Assembly (NCBI RefSeq): GCF_007993815.1
Contig: NZ_VJWE01000019.1
Location: 124,001-188,000 of the forward strand
Source of the DNA: Acidovorax delafieldii
GTDB taxonomy: Bacteria; Pseudomonadota; Gammaproteobacteria; Burkholderiales; Burkholderiaceae_C
Direction of reading: 5' to 3'
DNA length: 64,000 nt
The notes under the pieces were generated by a model that searched no databases, was not told the DNA's origin, and worked only from the letters and a program-made list of their open reading frames with translations. Positions 1-9,600 of the stretch are shown here, one piece after another. The first letter of the stretch is position 1. Each line of letters starts with the position of its first letter. Both the position numbers and the translations under genes were made by a program.

Positions 1-875
1 CGCTGGGGTACTTCCGCCTCGAAGGCCTGGACGTGGTGGTGCGGGACTATTCGGCGGGAGCGCATGCTTGGCAGGCGGTACAGGACGGTGCGGCAGATGT
101 CTGTTCCGGTGCCTTCGAGCACGTGTTGCGTGCGCAGGCGCGAGGTCATGCGTACCGCGCGCTGGTGCTGCAGGGGCGGGCCCCGCAGCTGGCGCTGGGT
201 GTGTCACTGCGGTCGGTGCCTGCGTACAAGGACCTGGGTGACCTCGCGGGGCGCAAGGTGGGTGTGTCGTCGGTGGGCTCATCCACTCATCTGGCGGCCA
301 GCCTGATGCTGATGCGTGCGGGCGTGCCGTTGCGCGATGTGGGTTTTGTGGGGGTGGGCTCGGGTACCAATGCCATGAACGCGCTGCGTTCCGGCCAGGT
401 GCATGCACTGTGCCATGCCGATCCCATCATGACCTTGCTGGAGCAGAAGGCGGACACCCGCATCGTGGGCGATCTGCGCTCTCTCAAGGCAGCGCAGGAC
501 ATGTTCAGTGGCACCATGCCCGCCAGTTGCCTGTATGCCCCGCAGGCCTTCATCCAGAAGCAGCCTGCCCAGGCCCAGGCATTGGTCAATGGCGTTGTGC
601 ATGCGCTCAAGTGGCTGCAGACGGCAGCACCGGCAGACCTGGTGAAGGCGGTGCCTCCGGCCTACCTGATGGGCGACCGGGGGCTCTATCTGGCGGCGTT
701 CAGCCGGGTGCGCGAGACCTACTCCACCAACGGACTGATGCCGGACGAAGGTCCGGCTACCGCACTGCGCGTGTTGTCGCGCGTGCTGCCCGAACTGGCC
801 GAGGCCAAGGTCGAACTGGCGCGTACGGCCAGCAACGATCTGGTGCGCAAAGCCCGCCAAAAGTACAGCGTCTGA
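1..875 (+). CDS. ABC transporter substrate-binding protein, NitT/TauT-like (5' partial)
   Basis: The reading frame is open from base 3, so the true start lies upstream of the window; a GTG at 33 is internal. The first visible residues, LGYFRLEGLDVVVRDY, are the typical 'YF..EGLDV' opening of periplasmic solute-binding proteins of the NMT1/SsuA/TauA type, followed by ADVCSGAFEHVLRAQARG, the lobe that samples 'is ligand bound'. These proteins capture nitrate, sulfonate, taurine or pyrimidine-precursor-like molecules in the periplasm and deliver them to an ABC importer. No permease or ATPase gene follows, so any transporter partners must be upstream, outside the window. The substrate cannot be told from the sequence. 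About 290 residues are visible, close to full mature length; the signal peptide is missing because of the window edge. Confidence 0.85.
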   Translation, partial: LGYFRLEGLDVVVRDYSAGAHAWQAVQDGAADVCSGAFEHVLRAQARGHAYRALVLQGRAPQLALGVSLRSVPAYKDLGDLAGRKVGVSSVGSSTHLAASLMLMRAGVPLRDVGFVGVGSGTNAMNALRSGQVHALCHADPIMTLLEQKADTRIVGDLRSLKAAQDMFSGTMPASCLYAPQAFIQKQPAQAQALVNGVVHALKWLQTAAPADLVKAVPPAYLMGDRGLYLAAFSRVRETYSTNGLMPDEGPATALRVLSRVLPELAEAKVELARTASNDLVRKARQKYSV

Positions 876-900
876 CAAGCCGCTGCGGCGGGAGACCCCA

Positions 901-941
901 AGAGCCTGCTTACCTCTCCTGCGAGATCGTCAACAGGCTCT
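901..941. repeat. Inverted repeat downstream of the substrate-binding protein gene
   Basis: AGAGCCTG (901-908) is repeated inverted as CAGGCTCT (934-941) with a 25-base loop, 25 bases after the stop codon. There is no T-tract, so it is at best a weak or factor-dependent terminator or an mRNA 3' stabiliser. Confidence 0.35.
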
Positions 942-1086
942 GAGGGCCCTGGCATCGACTACAGTGTCAGCCGCCTGCCCACCTGCCACTGCACCGCAAT
1001 CGCACCGTGCGATACGCATTGCGCAGGCTACACACGCAGCACTTGTGCTGCCCCATTCCCGTGCCATTTTTCAAGGACTATCCACC

Positions 1087-1239
1087 ATGTCGCTGAGCCT
1101 CAGCATCGGCCCGCTCGTCTCCCTGATCGCAGGCATCCTCATTCTGGTCATGCCGCGTTTGCTCAGCACCATCGTGGCGCTTTATCTCATCATCATGGGA
1201 ATCCTGGGGCTGCTGGGCATGCACACGCTCCGGTTCTGA
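1087..1239 (+). CDS. Small membrane protein, DUF3096 family
   Basis: A 50-residue protein that starts MSLSLSIGPLVSLIAGILI and ends GLLGMHTLRF. It is almost entirely two hydrophobic helices (about residues 6-24 and 26-46) joined by PRLL, the pattern of the DUF3096 family of very short bacterial inner-membrane proteins. The ATG at 1087 was chosen over in-frame codons further upstream because the family begins just before the first helix and a pyrimidine-rich, non-coding-looking stretch precedes it. Function of the family is unknown. It stands alone between the substrate-binding protein gene and the convergent mltD gene. Confidence 0.75.
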   Translation: MSLSLSIGPLVSLIAGILILVMPRLLSTIVALYLIIMGILGLLGMHTLRF

Positions 1240-1314
1240 TGCATGGGCCCAGCGACCAGCCAAGCAATGCCGGGCTTCGCCGGGCCCAGGTGGCTTTGCT
1301 GAGGCGCCTGCGTC

Positions 1315-2844
1315 TCAGCGGCGCTTGACCTTGGAGGGGGATCCGCCACGCCGCGCAGGCGCTGGAGCCTGGCGTTTGCCCGCGGTGGCGGCCGATGCGC
1401 GAGCGCTGCCGCCGCTGCTGCGCGCCTGACTCTGGCGCACCGGCAGGTACACCACAATCTGCTGGCCCACCTTGAATGCAGCATTCGCCCGCACATCGTT
1501 CCAGTCCGCCACGTTGGCGGCTGCCAACTTGTAGCGCCGCGCAATGCTGGCCACCGTGTCGCCCTTGCCGGCCCGCACCGTGGTGCGGCGGGTGACGATC
1601 TCGGGGGTAAGGCTCAGTTGGCCGTTGTCGGCCAAGTGGGACGACACGTCTTGCCGGGTGGTCGTGGAGCGGGGCACCATCAGCGCCGAGCCTGCTTTGA
1701 TGAGCATGCGCGGCGGGATGTTGTTCATGCTGCGCAGATCCGCCTCGCTCATGCCGGCACGTTGTGCCGCCTCGGCCACCGTCATGGTGGTGGGTACAGA
1801 CCACACGGTCCAGCTCGCGTACTGGCCTTCACGCTTGGCCTCCAGGTTGCGCTGGAAGACCTTGGCGTTGTCCCAGGGCAGCAGGATTTGCGGCGTCCCG
1901 GCGGCGAGGATCACGGGTCGCTTGTACGACGGGTTGAGGGCACGGAAGTCTTCCTCGCGAATACCCGCCAGTGTGGCCACCAGCGACACATCGATGTCGT
2001 GCGTGATGTCCACGGTCTGGAAGTAGGGGTGGTTCTCGATCAGGGGCAACTCTGTGCGGAAGGCATCGGGGTTGGCCACGATGTTCTTGACCGCCTGCAG
2101 CTTGGGCACATACATGCGGGTCTCCGCAGGCATGTTCAGGTCGGTGTAAGTGGTGCCCAGTCCCAGCTTCTGGTTGCGGGCAATGGCCCGGCTTACGCTG
2201 CCTTCACCCCAGTTATAGGCCGCCAGGGCAAGGTGCCAGTCGCCAAACATGCCGTAGAGTTTTTGCAGGTAGTCGAGTGCCGCCCGGGTGGACGCCAGCA
2301 CGTCGCGACGGTCGTCGCGGAAGGCGTTCTGCTTGAGGTCGAAATAATTGCCCGTAGCGGGCATGAACTGCCACATGCCTGCGGCCTTGGCGCTCGATAC
2401 CGCTTGGGGGTTGAACGCGCTTTCAATGTAGGGCAGCAGCGCCAGTTCGGTCGGCATCCCCCGGCGTTCCAGCTCTTCAACAATATGGAACAGGTACTTG
2501 CTGGAACGCTCCGTCATGCGCTGCATGTAGTCGGGGCGCGTGGCATACCACTGCTCGCGGTCCTGTACCAGCTCATGCTGCAGGTCGGGCATGGCAAAGC
2601 CACGCCGGATGCGGTCCCACAAGTCGGCGGGGGCTGAGAGCGATGCCACCTCGCCACTCGTGGCTTGCGCGGCAGTGATGGGTTTGAGCGGGCCGTTGGG
2701 GATGACAGGGGTGTGGGGCGACGCAGGGCCCTTGGTGCTGGTGGTGTTTCCGCTGGCGGACGCCTGGTCGGGCGTCGAGCCCGTAGTGGCGCAGCCTGTC
2801 AGCCACAAAAGGCCGGCCAGGCAGGCAATGTGCAAAATTTTCAT
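1315..2844 (-). CDS. mltD: Membrane-bound lytic murein transglycosylase D
   Basis: A 509-residue lipoprotein that cleaves the beta-1,4 bond between N-acetylmuramic acid and N-acetylglucosamine in peptidoglycan, forming 1,6-anhydro ends, at the inner face of the outer membrane. The N-terminus MKILHIACLAGLLWLTGCAT carries a lipobox (LTGC). The SLT domain lies around residues 110-230, with the catalytic glutamate in LLPYIESAFNP, then AAGMWQFMPATG and AYNWGEG. Two LysM-type peptidoglycan-binding modules follow in the C-terminal half (around TMTVAEAAQRAGMS and RAGKGDTVASIARRYKL), ending in a basic Arg/Ala/Pro tail. The ATG at 2844 overlaps the gloB stop in ATGA, which supports this start over one six codons upstream. 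Adjacent mltD and gloB is also the E. coli arrangement. Confidence 0.93.
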   Translation of the reverse strand: MKILHIACLAGLLWLTGCATTGSTPDQASASGNTTSTKGPASPHTPVIPNGPLKPITAAQATSGEVASLSAPADLWDRIRRGFAMPDLQHELVQDREQWYATRPDYMQRMTERSSKYLFHIVEELERRGMPTELALLPYIESAFNPQAVSSAKAAGMWQFMPATGNYFDLKQNAFRDDRRDVLASTRAALDYLQKLYGMFGDWHLALAAYNWGEGSVSRAIARNQKLGLGTTYTDLNMPAETRMYVPKLQAVKNIVANPDAFRTELPLIENHPYFQTVDITHDIDVSLVATLAGIREEDFRALNPSYKRPVILAAGTPQILLPWDNAKVFQRNLEAKREGQYASWTVWSVPTTMTVAEAAQRAGMSEADLRSMNNIPPRMLIKAGSALMVPRSTTTRQDVSSHLADNGQLSLTPEIVTRRTTVRAGKGDTVASIARRYKLAAANVADWNDVRANAAFKVGQQIVVYLPVRQSQARSSGGSARASAATAGKRQAPAPARRGGSPSKVKRR

Positions 2845-3617
2845 CGGAACTCGTTTTTCCATTGACGCAGCGCGGCCAGCACCGCTACGGCGTCGTCAAG
2901 GGGCACCTGCGCGTCGTAGCCCTGGGCGGCTTGCGCCACCGGGCCCTGCCGCACGCGCAGAAAGGGGTTGATGTCTCGCTCAAGCGCCATGTGCGAAGGC
3001 AGTGTGGGCTGGTTCTGCTCCCGCAGGGCTTCGCATTGGCTGCTGTAGTGGAGCAGGGCGGCGTTGCCAGGTTCCACGGCCCGCGCAAACTTCAGGTTAG
3101 ACAGTGTGTACTCGTGGGTGCAACACACCCGGGTGTTGCCAGGCAGTGCCGCCAGCCGGTCCAGCGAGTCGAGCATTTGCGCAGGTGTGCCTTCAAACAG
3201 CCGGCCACAACCGCCTGAGAACAGCGTATCACCACAAAAAAGCAGGGGCGCTCCGTCCATCTCGCGACAGTAGTAGGCAATGTGGCCCGCCGTGTGCCCT
3301 GGCACGTCCATGACCTGGAACTGAAACCCCAGCGCGTTGACGGTATCGCCTTGCGCCAGCCGCTCCAGCGGCTCGGGCATGCGCTCCCGCGCTGGGCCAT
3401 ACACCCGTGCACCGGTGGCTTGGCGCAGGGCATCGACTCCGCCGACATGATCGGCATGGTGGTGCGTGACTAGAATGACTTGCAATGACAGGCCCCAGCG
3501 GTGCAAGGCCTGCTCCACCGGCGCGGCTTCTCCCGGGTCCACAACGATGGCCTGGCGGCCGTCGTGCAGCATCCAGATGTAGTTGTCGGTAAAGGCGGGC
3601 AGCGGTAGCAAGTTCAT
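2841..3617 (-). CDS. gloB: Hydroxyacylglutathione hydrolase (glyoxalase II)
   Basis: A 258-residue cytosolic metallo-beta-lactamase-fold enzyme that hydrolyses S-D-lactoylglutathione to D-lactate and glutathione, the second step of methylglyoxal detoxification. It opens with the canonical [17 protein letters not shown], carries the dinuclear metal motif THHHADHVGG near residue 55, further ligands in GHTAGHIAYY and FCGDTLFSGGCGRLFEG, and CTHEYT. The start codon at 3617 shares the palindrome CATG with the start of the opposite-strand methyltransferase gene. On the minus strand a perfect TATAAT (3628-3633) lies only ten bases before the ATG, so the transcript may be leaderless or nearly so. It overlaps mltD by four bases and is presumably co-transcribed with it. 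Confidence 0.95.
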   Translation of the reverse strand: MNLLPLPAFTDNYIWMLHDGRQAIVVDPGEAAPVEQALHRWGLSLQVILVTHHHADHVGGVDALRQATGARVYGPARERMPEPLERLAQGDTVNALGFQFQVMDVPGHTAGHIAYYCREMDGAPLLFCGDTLFSGGCGRLFEGTPAQMLDSLDRLAALPGNTRVCCTHEYTLSNLKFARAVEPGNAALLHYSSQCEALREQNQPTLPSHMALERDINPFLRVRQGPVAQAAQGYDAQVPLDDAVAVLAALRQWKNEFR

Positions 3618-4470
3618 GAGCGATCAAATTATAGGTTTGCACCACTGGTTCGACTCCCCCCCTGGCCGCTACCTGCTCGCATGGGAGCAGGCACGCTTTG
3701 ACGAGGCGGTGGCCGATATTTTTGGCTATCACAGTCTCCAGCTCGGCATGCCGCTGCTGGACGGCCTGCGCGCCAACCGCATGCCCCACCAGTGGCTGGC
3801 GATGGGGCAGGAGGCCGTGGAGAGCTCCATCGCCTTTGTGGAGACCGGTGATGACGATGGGCCGCTGCAGCGCCGCGCGGTGGACCTGCTCACCGAGCCT
3901 GTGGCCTTGCCCTTCCCCGCAGCGAGCCTGGACCTGCTGGTGTTGCCCCACACGCTGGAGTTGAGCATCGACCCCCATGCCGCGCTGCGCGAGGTGGAGC
4001 GGGTGCTGGTGCCCGAAGGGCGTGTGGTCATCAGCGGCCTGAACCCCACCAGCCTGTGGGGCCTGCGGCAGCGGCGTGCGCGGCTGTACCAGCGCCTGGG
4101 GCGGGGCACGCTGTATCTGCCCGACGTGGGCGAGTTCATCGGCTATCGCCGCCTGCGCGATTGGCTGCGGCTTTTGAACTTCGAGGTCGAATCTGCCCGA
4201 TTTGGCTGTTATCGTCCAGCGGTGCGCAGCGCGCAGTGGCTGGAGCGTTTTGGCTGGATGGACCCTTTGGGTGAGAAATGGTGGCCCATTCTGGGTGCCG
4301 CGTATTTTCTGGTGGCCGTCAAACGGGTGCATGGCATGCGTTTGCTGGAGCCCGCCTGGCGCACCCACCGCCAGCGTGCTGCGGGCACCGTGCCCATCGC
4401 CAACCGGGTGTCTCAAAGTGGGGTGAATCCTTCGCGCACTGCGCCCACTGCAGCCCGGCACAAGCCTTGA
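3616..4470 (+). CDS. SAM-dependent methyltransferase, YafS-like
   Basis: A 284-residue protein starting [20 protein letters not shown]. The middle has the class I methyltransferase pattern: [19 protein letters not shown] (post-motif strand and helix) followed by [19 protein letters not shown], the usual '[13 protein letters not shown]' motif. The position between divergent gloB and rnhA is the same as yafS in E. coli, so I infer an orthologous group of unknown substrate. The ATG at 3616 overlaps the gloB ATG in CATG; an alternative TTG eleven codons upstream lies wholly inside gloB and gives a non-family N-terminus, so I rejected it. The C-terminal 25 residues look unstructured. The substrate is unknown. 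Confidence 0.85.
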   Translation: MSDQIIGLHHWFDSPPGRYLLAWEQARFDEAVADIFGYHSLQLGMPLLDGLRANRMPHQWLAMGQEAVESSIAFVETGDDDGPLQRRAVDLLTEPVALPFPAASLDLLVLPHTLELSIDPHAALREVERVLVPEGRVVISGLNPTSLWGLRQRRARLYQRLGRGTLYLPDVGEFIGYRRLRDWLRLLNFEVESARFGCYRPAVRSAQWLERFGWMDPLGEKWWPILGAAYFLVAVKRVHGMRLLEPAWRTHRQRAAGTVPIANRVSQSGVNPSRTAPTAARHKP

Positions 4471-4546
4471 GCACAGCCTTCCGCGGTTGCCGTGGGCTTC
4501 CATGCCCCGTCATGGCAACCATCCACCTCATTGTCAGGAACAGAGT

Positions 4547-4996
4547 TTGAACCAGGTAGAGATTTACACCGATGGCGCCTGCAAGGGCAATCCGGGCCCC
4601 GGCGGGTGGGGCGTGTTGCTGCGCTCCGGTGCGACCGAAAAAGAGCTGTTTGGCGGCGAATTGGGTACCACCAACAACCGCATGGAGCTGATGGCGGTGA
4701 TCGAGGCGTTGTCGGCCCTCAAGCGCCCCTGTGCCGTGACGCTGTACCTGGACAGCGAGTACGTGCGCAAGGGCATTACCGAGTGGATCCATGGCTGGAA
4801 GGCCAAGGGCTGGCGCACGGCCTCCAAGCAGCCGGTCAAGAACGTGGAGCTGTGGCAGCGGCTGGATGCGCTGGTCAGCACCGGCGGCCACCGCATCGAA
4901 TGGCGCTGGGTGAAAGGGCATTCGGGCGACCCGGGCAATGAGCGGGCCGACGCGCTGGCCAACCGGGGCGTGGACCAGGCCCTGGGCCGCAGGTAG
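4547..4996 (+). CDS. rnhA: Ribonuclease HI
   Basis: A 149-residue enzyme that cuts the RNA strand of RNA-DNA hybrids in the cytoplasm, removing R-loops and primer remnants. The catalytic carboxylates are visible: [16 protein letters not shown] (first Asp), [10 protein letters not shown] (Glu), LDSEYV (Asp) and NERADALAN (last Asp). The start is placed at a TTG (4547) preceded by AGGAACAGAG, giving [10 protein letters not shown], the standard RNase HI opening; an ATG 20 codons upstream would add a non-homologous extension. It is the last gene of a pair with the methyltransferase gene and ends at a strong intrinsic terminator. In E. coli rnhA has the same neighbour. Confidence 0.95.
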   Translation: MNQVEIYTDGACKGNPGPGGWGVLLRSGATEKELFGGELGTTNNRMELMAVIEALSALKRPCAVTLYLDSEYVRKGITEWIHGWKAKGWRTASKQPVKNVELWQRLDALVSTGGHRIEWRWVKGHSGDPGNERADALANRGVDQALGRR

Positions 4997-5023
4997 ATCC
5001 ATTGCCAGCTGCTTACCGCATGC

Positions 5024-5047
5024 AAGCCTCTTCGGAGGCTTTTTTTG
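5024..5047 (+). terminator. Intrinsic terminator after rnhA
   Basis: Stem AAGCCTC / GAGGCTT with the very stable tetraloop TTCG (5031-5034), followed at once by a run of seven T (5040-5046). It starts 28 bases after the rnhA stop. Confidence 0.9.
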
Positions 5048-5188
5048 TGCCCGCGTCCGAGGCGGCCAGTACGGCCATCACGCCCCAGCGGCGAATGCTC
5101 CGGGATATTGCTGCGGGTGGCTGCGGCTGCACACACCCACTGTTACATTGTGTGACTGCGCATCCCACCTCACTGGATTGATTGACCC

Positions 5189-6607
5189 ATGGCGTCCAAG
5201 AGCAAGTACAAGTACCTCGTTTTCGCTGTCATCGGCATCGCTGCCGCATCGGGCGCTGCCTGGTGGCTGCAGAAGCCCGTGCAGCCGCAGCAGCGTGCCG
5301 AGGTCGGGGCGGGCGGTGCAGGCGCTGGCGCATCGGCTGGTGGCACCGCGCCCGCTGGTGCTGGCCGCCCCGTGGCCGTGGAAACGGTGACCGTGCGGCA
5401 GATGGCGCTGCGCGACGATGCCGAAGCCGTGGGAAGCCTGCGGTCGCGCCAGAGCGTGATGCTGCGGCCCGAGGTGGGCGGGCGTATCACCCAGCTCAAC
5501 TTCCGTGACGGCCAGCGTGTGCGGCGCGGGCAAGTGCTGGTGCAGCTGGATGACCAATTGCCGCGTGCGCAGATCCAGCAAAGCCAGGCCGAGTTGTCGA
5601 TTGCGCGGGCCAACCACAAGCGCAATCAGGAGCTGGTGGCCCAGGGCTTCATCAGCCAGCGTTCGGTGGACGAGAGTGCGGCCAACCTGGAAGTGGCCCA
5701 GGCCAAGCTGGCTTTGGCCCAGGCCACGGCCCAGCGCCTGAAGATCCTGGCCCCGTTCGATGGTATCGCAGGCATTCGGGGCGTGAACGTGGGCGACTAC
5801 CTCAAGGACGGGGCCGATATCGTCAACATCGAAGACCTTGATGCGGTGTATGTCGATTTCCGCCTGCCCGAGCGGTTGCAGGGCAAGGTGCGCCCGGGGC
5901 AGACCGCGCAGGTCACCTTTGATGCACTGCCGGGCGCGCGTTACGCCGCCGTGGTGCAGGCCATCAGCCCACAGATCGATGCGGATGGGCGGGCCATCGC
6001 GGTGCGTGGCTGCATCGACAACCGCCGCCTGCAGCTGCGCCCCGGCATGTTCGCGCGGGTGACGACCGTGTTTTCCGAACGCAGCGACGCGCTTGTGGTG
6101 CCCGAGGAAGCCATCGTGCCCGACGGCACCAGCCCCTATGTGCTCAAGGTGGTAGAAGGCAAGGAGCCCAGCAGCAAGGTGACGCGCCGCACGCCGGTCA
6201 AACTGGGCGTCCGTTCACCTGGGTGGGTGGAGGTGGTGGACGGCTTGAGCGCCGGAGACCTGGTGGTCACGGCGGGCCAGCAGCGCATCCGCAAGGACGG
6301 CACCGAGGTGCGCGTGGTGGAGCTGGGCAAGCAGGGCAACGGTGGTGCGGCGGCCGCGGCAACGCGGCCGGCTCCGGGCGCTTCAGGTGCTGCGACTGGG
6401 GCGGGCCAAAAGGCATCGCCGGTGGCTGATGCGCCTGCGCAGAGCACCTCTGCGGCATCGGCATCTCCATCTCCTTCTGCCGCCCCCTCGGTGGCCCGCG
6501 TGATGGCGGCTCGCAGCGAACCCGATCCGCTGCCCGGCCCCAACCCTTGCCAGCTGGCCGGAACCTCCAGCCGGTCCACGCCCACTGGCAGCCGCCCTCC
6601 CGTCTGA
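5189..6607 (+). CDS. RND efflux periplasmic adaptor (membrane fusion protein)
   Basis: A 472-residue HlyD/MexA-type adaptor that links the inner-membrane RND pump encoded next to an outer-membrane channel. A single N-terminal transmembrane anchor (about residues 8-27) follows MASKSKYKY. The lipoyl domain begins at SVMLRPEVGGRITQLNFRDG and is closed by ILAPFDGIAGIRGVNVGDYL, flanking a helical hairpin with QAELSIARANHKRNQELV. The beta-barrel and membrane-proximal domains run to about residue 375. After that comes an unusual tail of roughly 95 residues, first rich in Ala, Gly, Ser and Pro, which ordinary adaptors lack. The pump gene starts 40 bases downstream and the pair is surely one operon; no outer-membrane factor or regulator gene is adjacent, so a shared TolC-like channel is presumably recruited. 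Confidence 0.93.
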   Translation: MASKSKYKYLVFAVIGIAAASGAAWWLQKPVQPQQRAEVGAGGAGAGASAGGTAPAGAGRPVAVETVTVRQMALRDDAEAVGSLRSRQSVMLRPEVGGRITQLNFRDGQRVRRGQVLVQLDDQLPRAQIQQSQAELSIARANHKRNQELVAQGFISQRSVDESAANLEVAQAKLALAQATAQRLKILAPFDGIAGIRGVNVGDYLKDGADIVNIEDLDAVYVDFRLPERLQGKVRPGQTAQVTFDALPGARYAAVVQAISPQIDADGRAIAVRGCIDNRRLQLRPGMFARVTTVFSERSDALVVPEEAIVPDGTSPYVLKVVEGKEPSSKVTRRTPVKLGVRSPGWVEVVDGLSAGDLVVTAGQQRIRKDGTEVRVVELGKQGNGGAAAAATRPAPGASGAATGAGQKASPVADAPAQSTSAASASPSPSAAPSVARVMAARSEPDPLPGPNPCQLAGTSSRSTPTGSRPPV

Positions 6608-6647
6608 CGGACTGCCTGTCCTTACCCTCTGATGCCTCTGGACTGCC

Positions 6648-9600
6648 ATGCAACTCGCTGAAATCTCCATCCGCCGGCCGGTATTTGCCACCGTGCTGTC
6701 ACTGCTGGTGCTGTTGATTGGCGCGGTGAGCTTCACACGCCTGTCCGTGCGCGAATACCCCAAGATCGACGAACCCGTGGTGACCGTCAGCGTGCGGTAT
6801 GCGGGCGCGTCGGCCGAGGTCATCGAATCGCAGGTGACCAAGCCGCTCGAAGACTCCATCGCCGGTATCGACGCCGTGGATGTGATCACCTCCATCAGCC
6901 GGGCCGAGCAAAGCCAGATCAGCGTGCGCTTTCGCCTGGAGAAGGACGCTGACAACGCCGCCGCTGAAGTACGCGACCGCACCGCCCGTGTGCGCAACCG
7001 CCTGCCGCTCGCGGTGGATGAGCCCGTGATTGCCAAGGTGGAGGCCGATGCATCGCCCGTGCTGTGGCTCGCCTTCAGCAGCGATACACGCAGCCCGCTG
7101 GAGATCAATGACCTGATCAACCGCATCGTCAAGCCCCGGTTGCAGACGGTGACCGGTGTGGCGGATGTGCCGATTTATGGCGAGCGCAAATACGCCATGC
7201 GCGTGTGGCTGGACCCCGAGCGCATGGCCGGCTATCGCTTGACCACGCAGGACGTGGAAGACGCCATCCGCCGCAACAATCTGGAGCTGCCAGCAGGCCG
7301 CATTGAATCGCAGCAGCGCGAGTTCAGCGTGACGTCCCAGACCGACCTGAAAACCCCGGCGCAGTTTTCCGACATCGTGATCCGCACGGTCAACGGGTTT
7401 TCGGTGCGCGTGCGTGATGTGGCCCGGGTTGAAGAAGGCCCTGCCAGCGACCGCAGCCGCGTGCGGCTCAATGGCCGCGATGCGATCTCGGTGGGTGTGA
7501 TCCGCCAGGCCACGGCCAACCCGCTGGAGCTGTCCAAAGGCGTGCGCGCCATGATCCCCTTGCTCAAGGCCGACCTGCCGCCAGACATCGGCATCGACAT
7601 TGCCAACGACAACTCGCTGTTCATCGACCGCTCCATCAAGAGCGTGTACTCCACCATCATCGAGGCCGTGGTGCTGGTGGCCCTGGTGATCTTTGTGTTC
7701 TTGCGCACGTTCCGTGCGTCCATCATCCCCATCATCACCATCCCGGTCAGCCTGGTGGGCAGTTTTGCGCTGATGTCGCTGGCCGGCTTTTCGATCAACA
7801 CGCTCACGCTGCTGGCGCTGGTGCTGGCCATTGGCCTGGTGGTGGACGACGCCATCGTGATGCTGGAGAACATCTACCGCCACATCGAAGAGGGGCTCGA
7901 CCCGTTTTCTGCCGCCATCAAGGGCGCACGCGAAATCGGCTTTGCCATCGTGGCCATGACGCTCACGCTGGTGGCGGTGTATGCGCCACTCGCATTCACA
8001 CCCGGCCGCACGGGGCGCTTGTTCGTGGAGTTTGCGCTGGCGCTGGCCGGGGCCGTGGTGGTGTCGGGCTTTGTGGCGTTGACGCTCTCGCCCATGATGT
8101 GCTCGCTGCTGCTCAAGCACAACCCGAATCCCAATTGGTTTGACCGCTCCATGGAGCGTTGGCTCACCGCACTCTCGGATGCCTATGGCCGCCTGCTGCG
8201 CTGGATCGTCACGGCCCGCTGGGGTGGAGCGGGCGCGGGGCGCAGTGGCGTGCGGGGTGCGCTGTTCCAGGCCCGCTGGATCGTGCTGGGCGTCATGGCC
8301 CTCAGCGGCGCGGCGCTGGTGCTGGTGTTCCCCAGCATGCGGCAGGAGCTGTCGCCGCTGGAAGACCGGGGCACCATTTTGGCCAGTGTGACCGCGCCCG
8401 ACGGCGCCACGCTGGACTACACCAACCGCTATGCGCTGGAGCTGGAAAAGATCGGTAACACCTACCCCGAATTCGACCGCGTGTTTGCCAATATTGGCAA
8501 CCCTACGGTGGCACAGGGCAGCGTGATCTACCGCACGGTGGACTGGGAAAAGCGCGACCGCACCACGCTGGCCCTGGCCAAGGAGCTGCAGCCCAAGGTG
8601 GCGGGCCTGCCCGGCGTGAATGCTTTTCTGATCACACCGCCGTCGCTGGGCCAGGGCTTTCGCTCGCGACCCCTCACCTACGTGATCCAGACCTCGGACA
8701 GCTACGAGAACCTGAGCAAGGTGGTGGCCGCATTCATGGCCGAGATTGCGCAGAACCCCGGCATCGTGTCCCCCGACGTGGACTTGCGCCTGAACAAGCC
8801 CGAGCTGCGCATCGAAGTCAACCGCGAACGTGCCGCCGACCTGGGCGTGAGCGTGGAGGTGGTGGCCAAGGCCATCGAGACCATGCTGGGCGGCCGCACC
8901 GTCACGCGCTACAAGCGCGATGCCGAGCAGTACGACGTGATCGTGCAGACCGAGGCGCGGGGCCGCACCACGCCCGAGAACATCGACACGATCTACGTGC
9001 GCGGCCGCAACGACGCGATGATTCCGCTGACCAGCTTGGTCAACGTGCGCGAAAGCGTGAGTCCGCGTGAGCTGAACCACTTTGGCCAGCGCCGCTCGGC
9101 CACCATCACGGCCAACCTGTCGTCCGACTACTCGCTGGGCCAGGCCATCACCTTCATGAACGAGACGGCCGCCAAGGTGCTCAAGCCCGGCTACACCACC
9201 GACCTGAACGACACCTCGCGCGAGTTCAAGAACTCGCAAGGCGCGCTGGGTGTGGTGTTTGTGCTGGCGCTGGTGTTCATCTTCCTGGTGCTGGCCGCGC
9301 AGTTCGAGAGCTTCATCGACCCGCTCGTCATCATGGTGTCGGTGCCGCTGTCGATGATCGGTGCGCTGCTGGCGCTCAAGTGGAGCGGCGGCTCGCTCAA
9401 CGTGTATTCGCAGATCGGGCTGATCACGCTGGTGGGACTGATCACCAAACACGGCATCCTGATCGTGGAGTTCACCAACCAGCTGCGCGAAGAGGGCATG
9501 GAAATGGTGGACGCGCTGGTCAAGGCCTCGGCCCAGCGACTGCGCCCCATCCTGATGACTACGGGGGCCATGGTGCTGGGAGCCATCCCGCTGGCACTGG

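Noticed and set aside
3583..3615. TTG start eleven codons upstream for the methyltransferase
   Set aside because: It adds a non-family N-terminus lying fully within gloB; the ATG in CATG is better.
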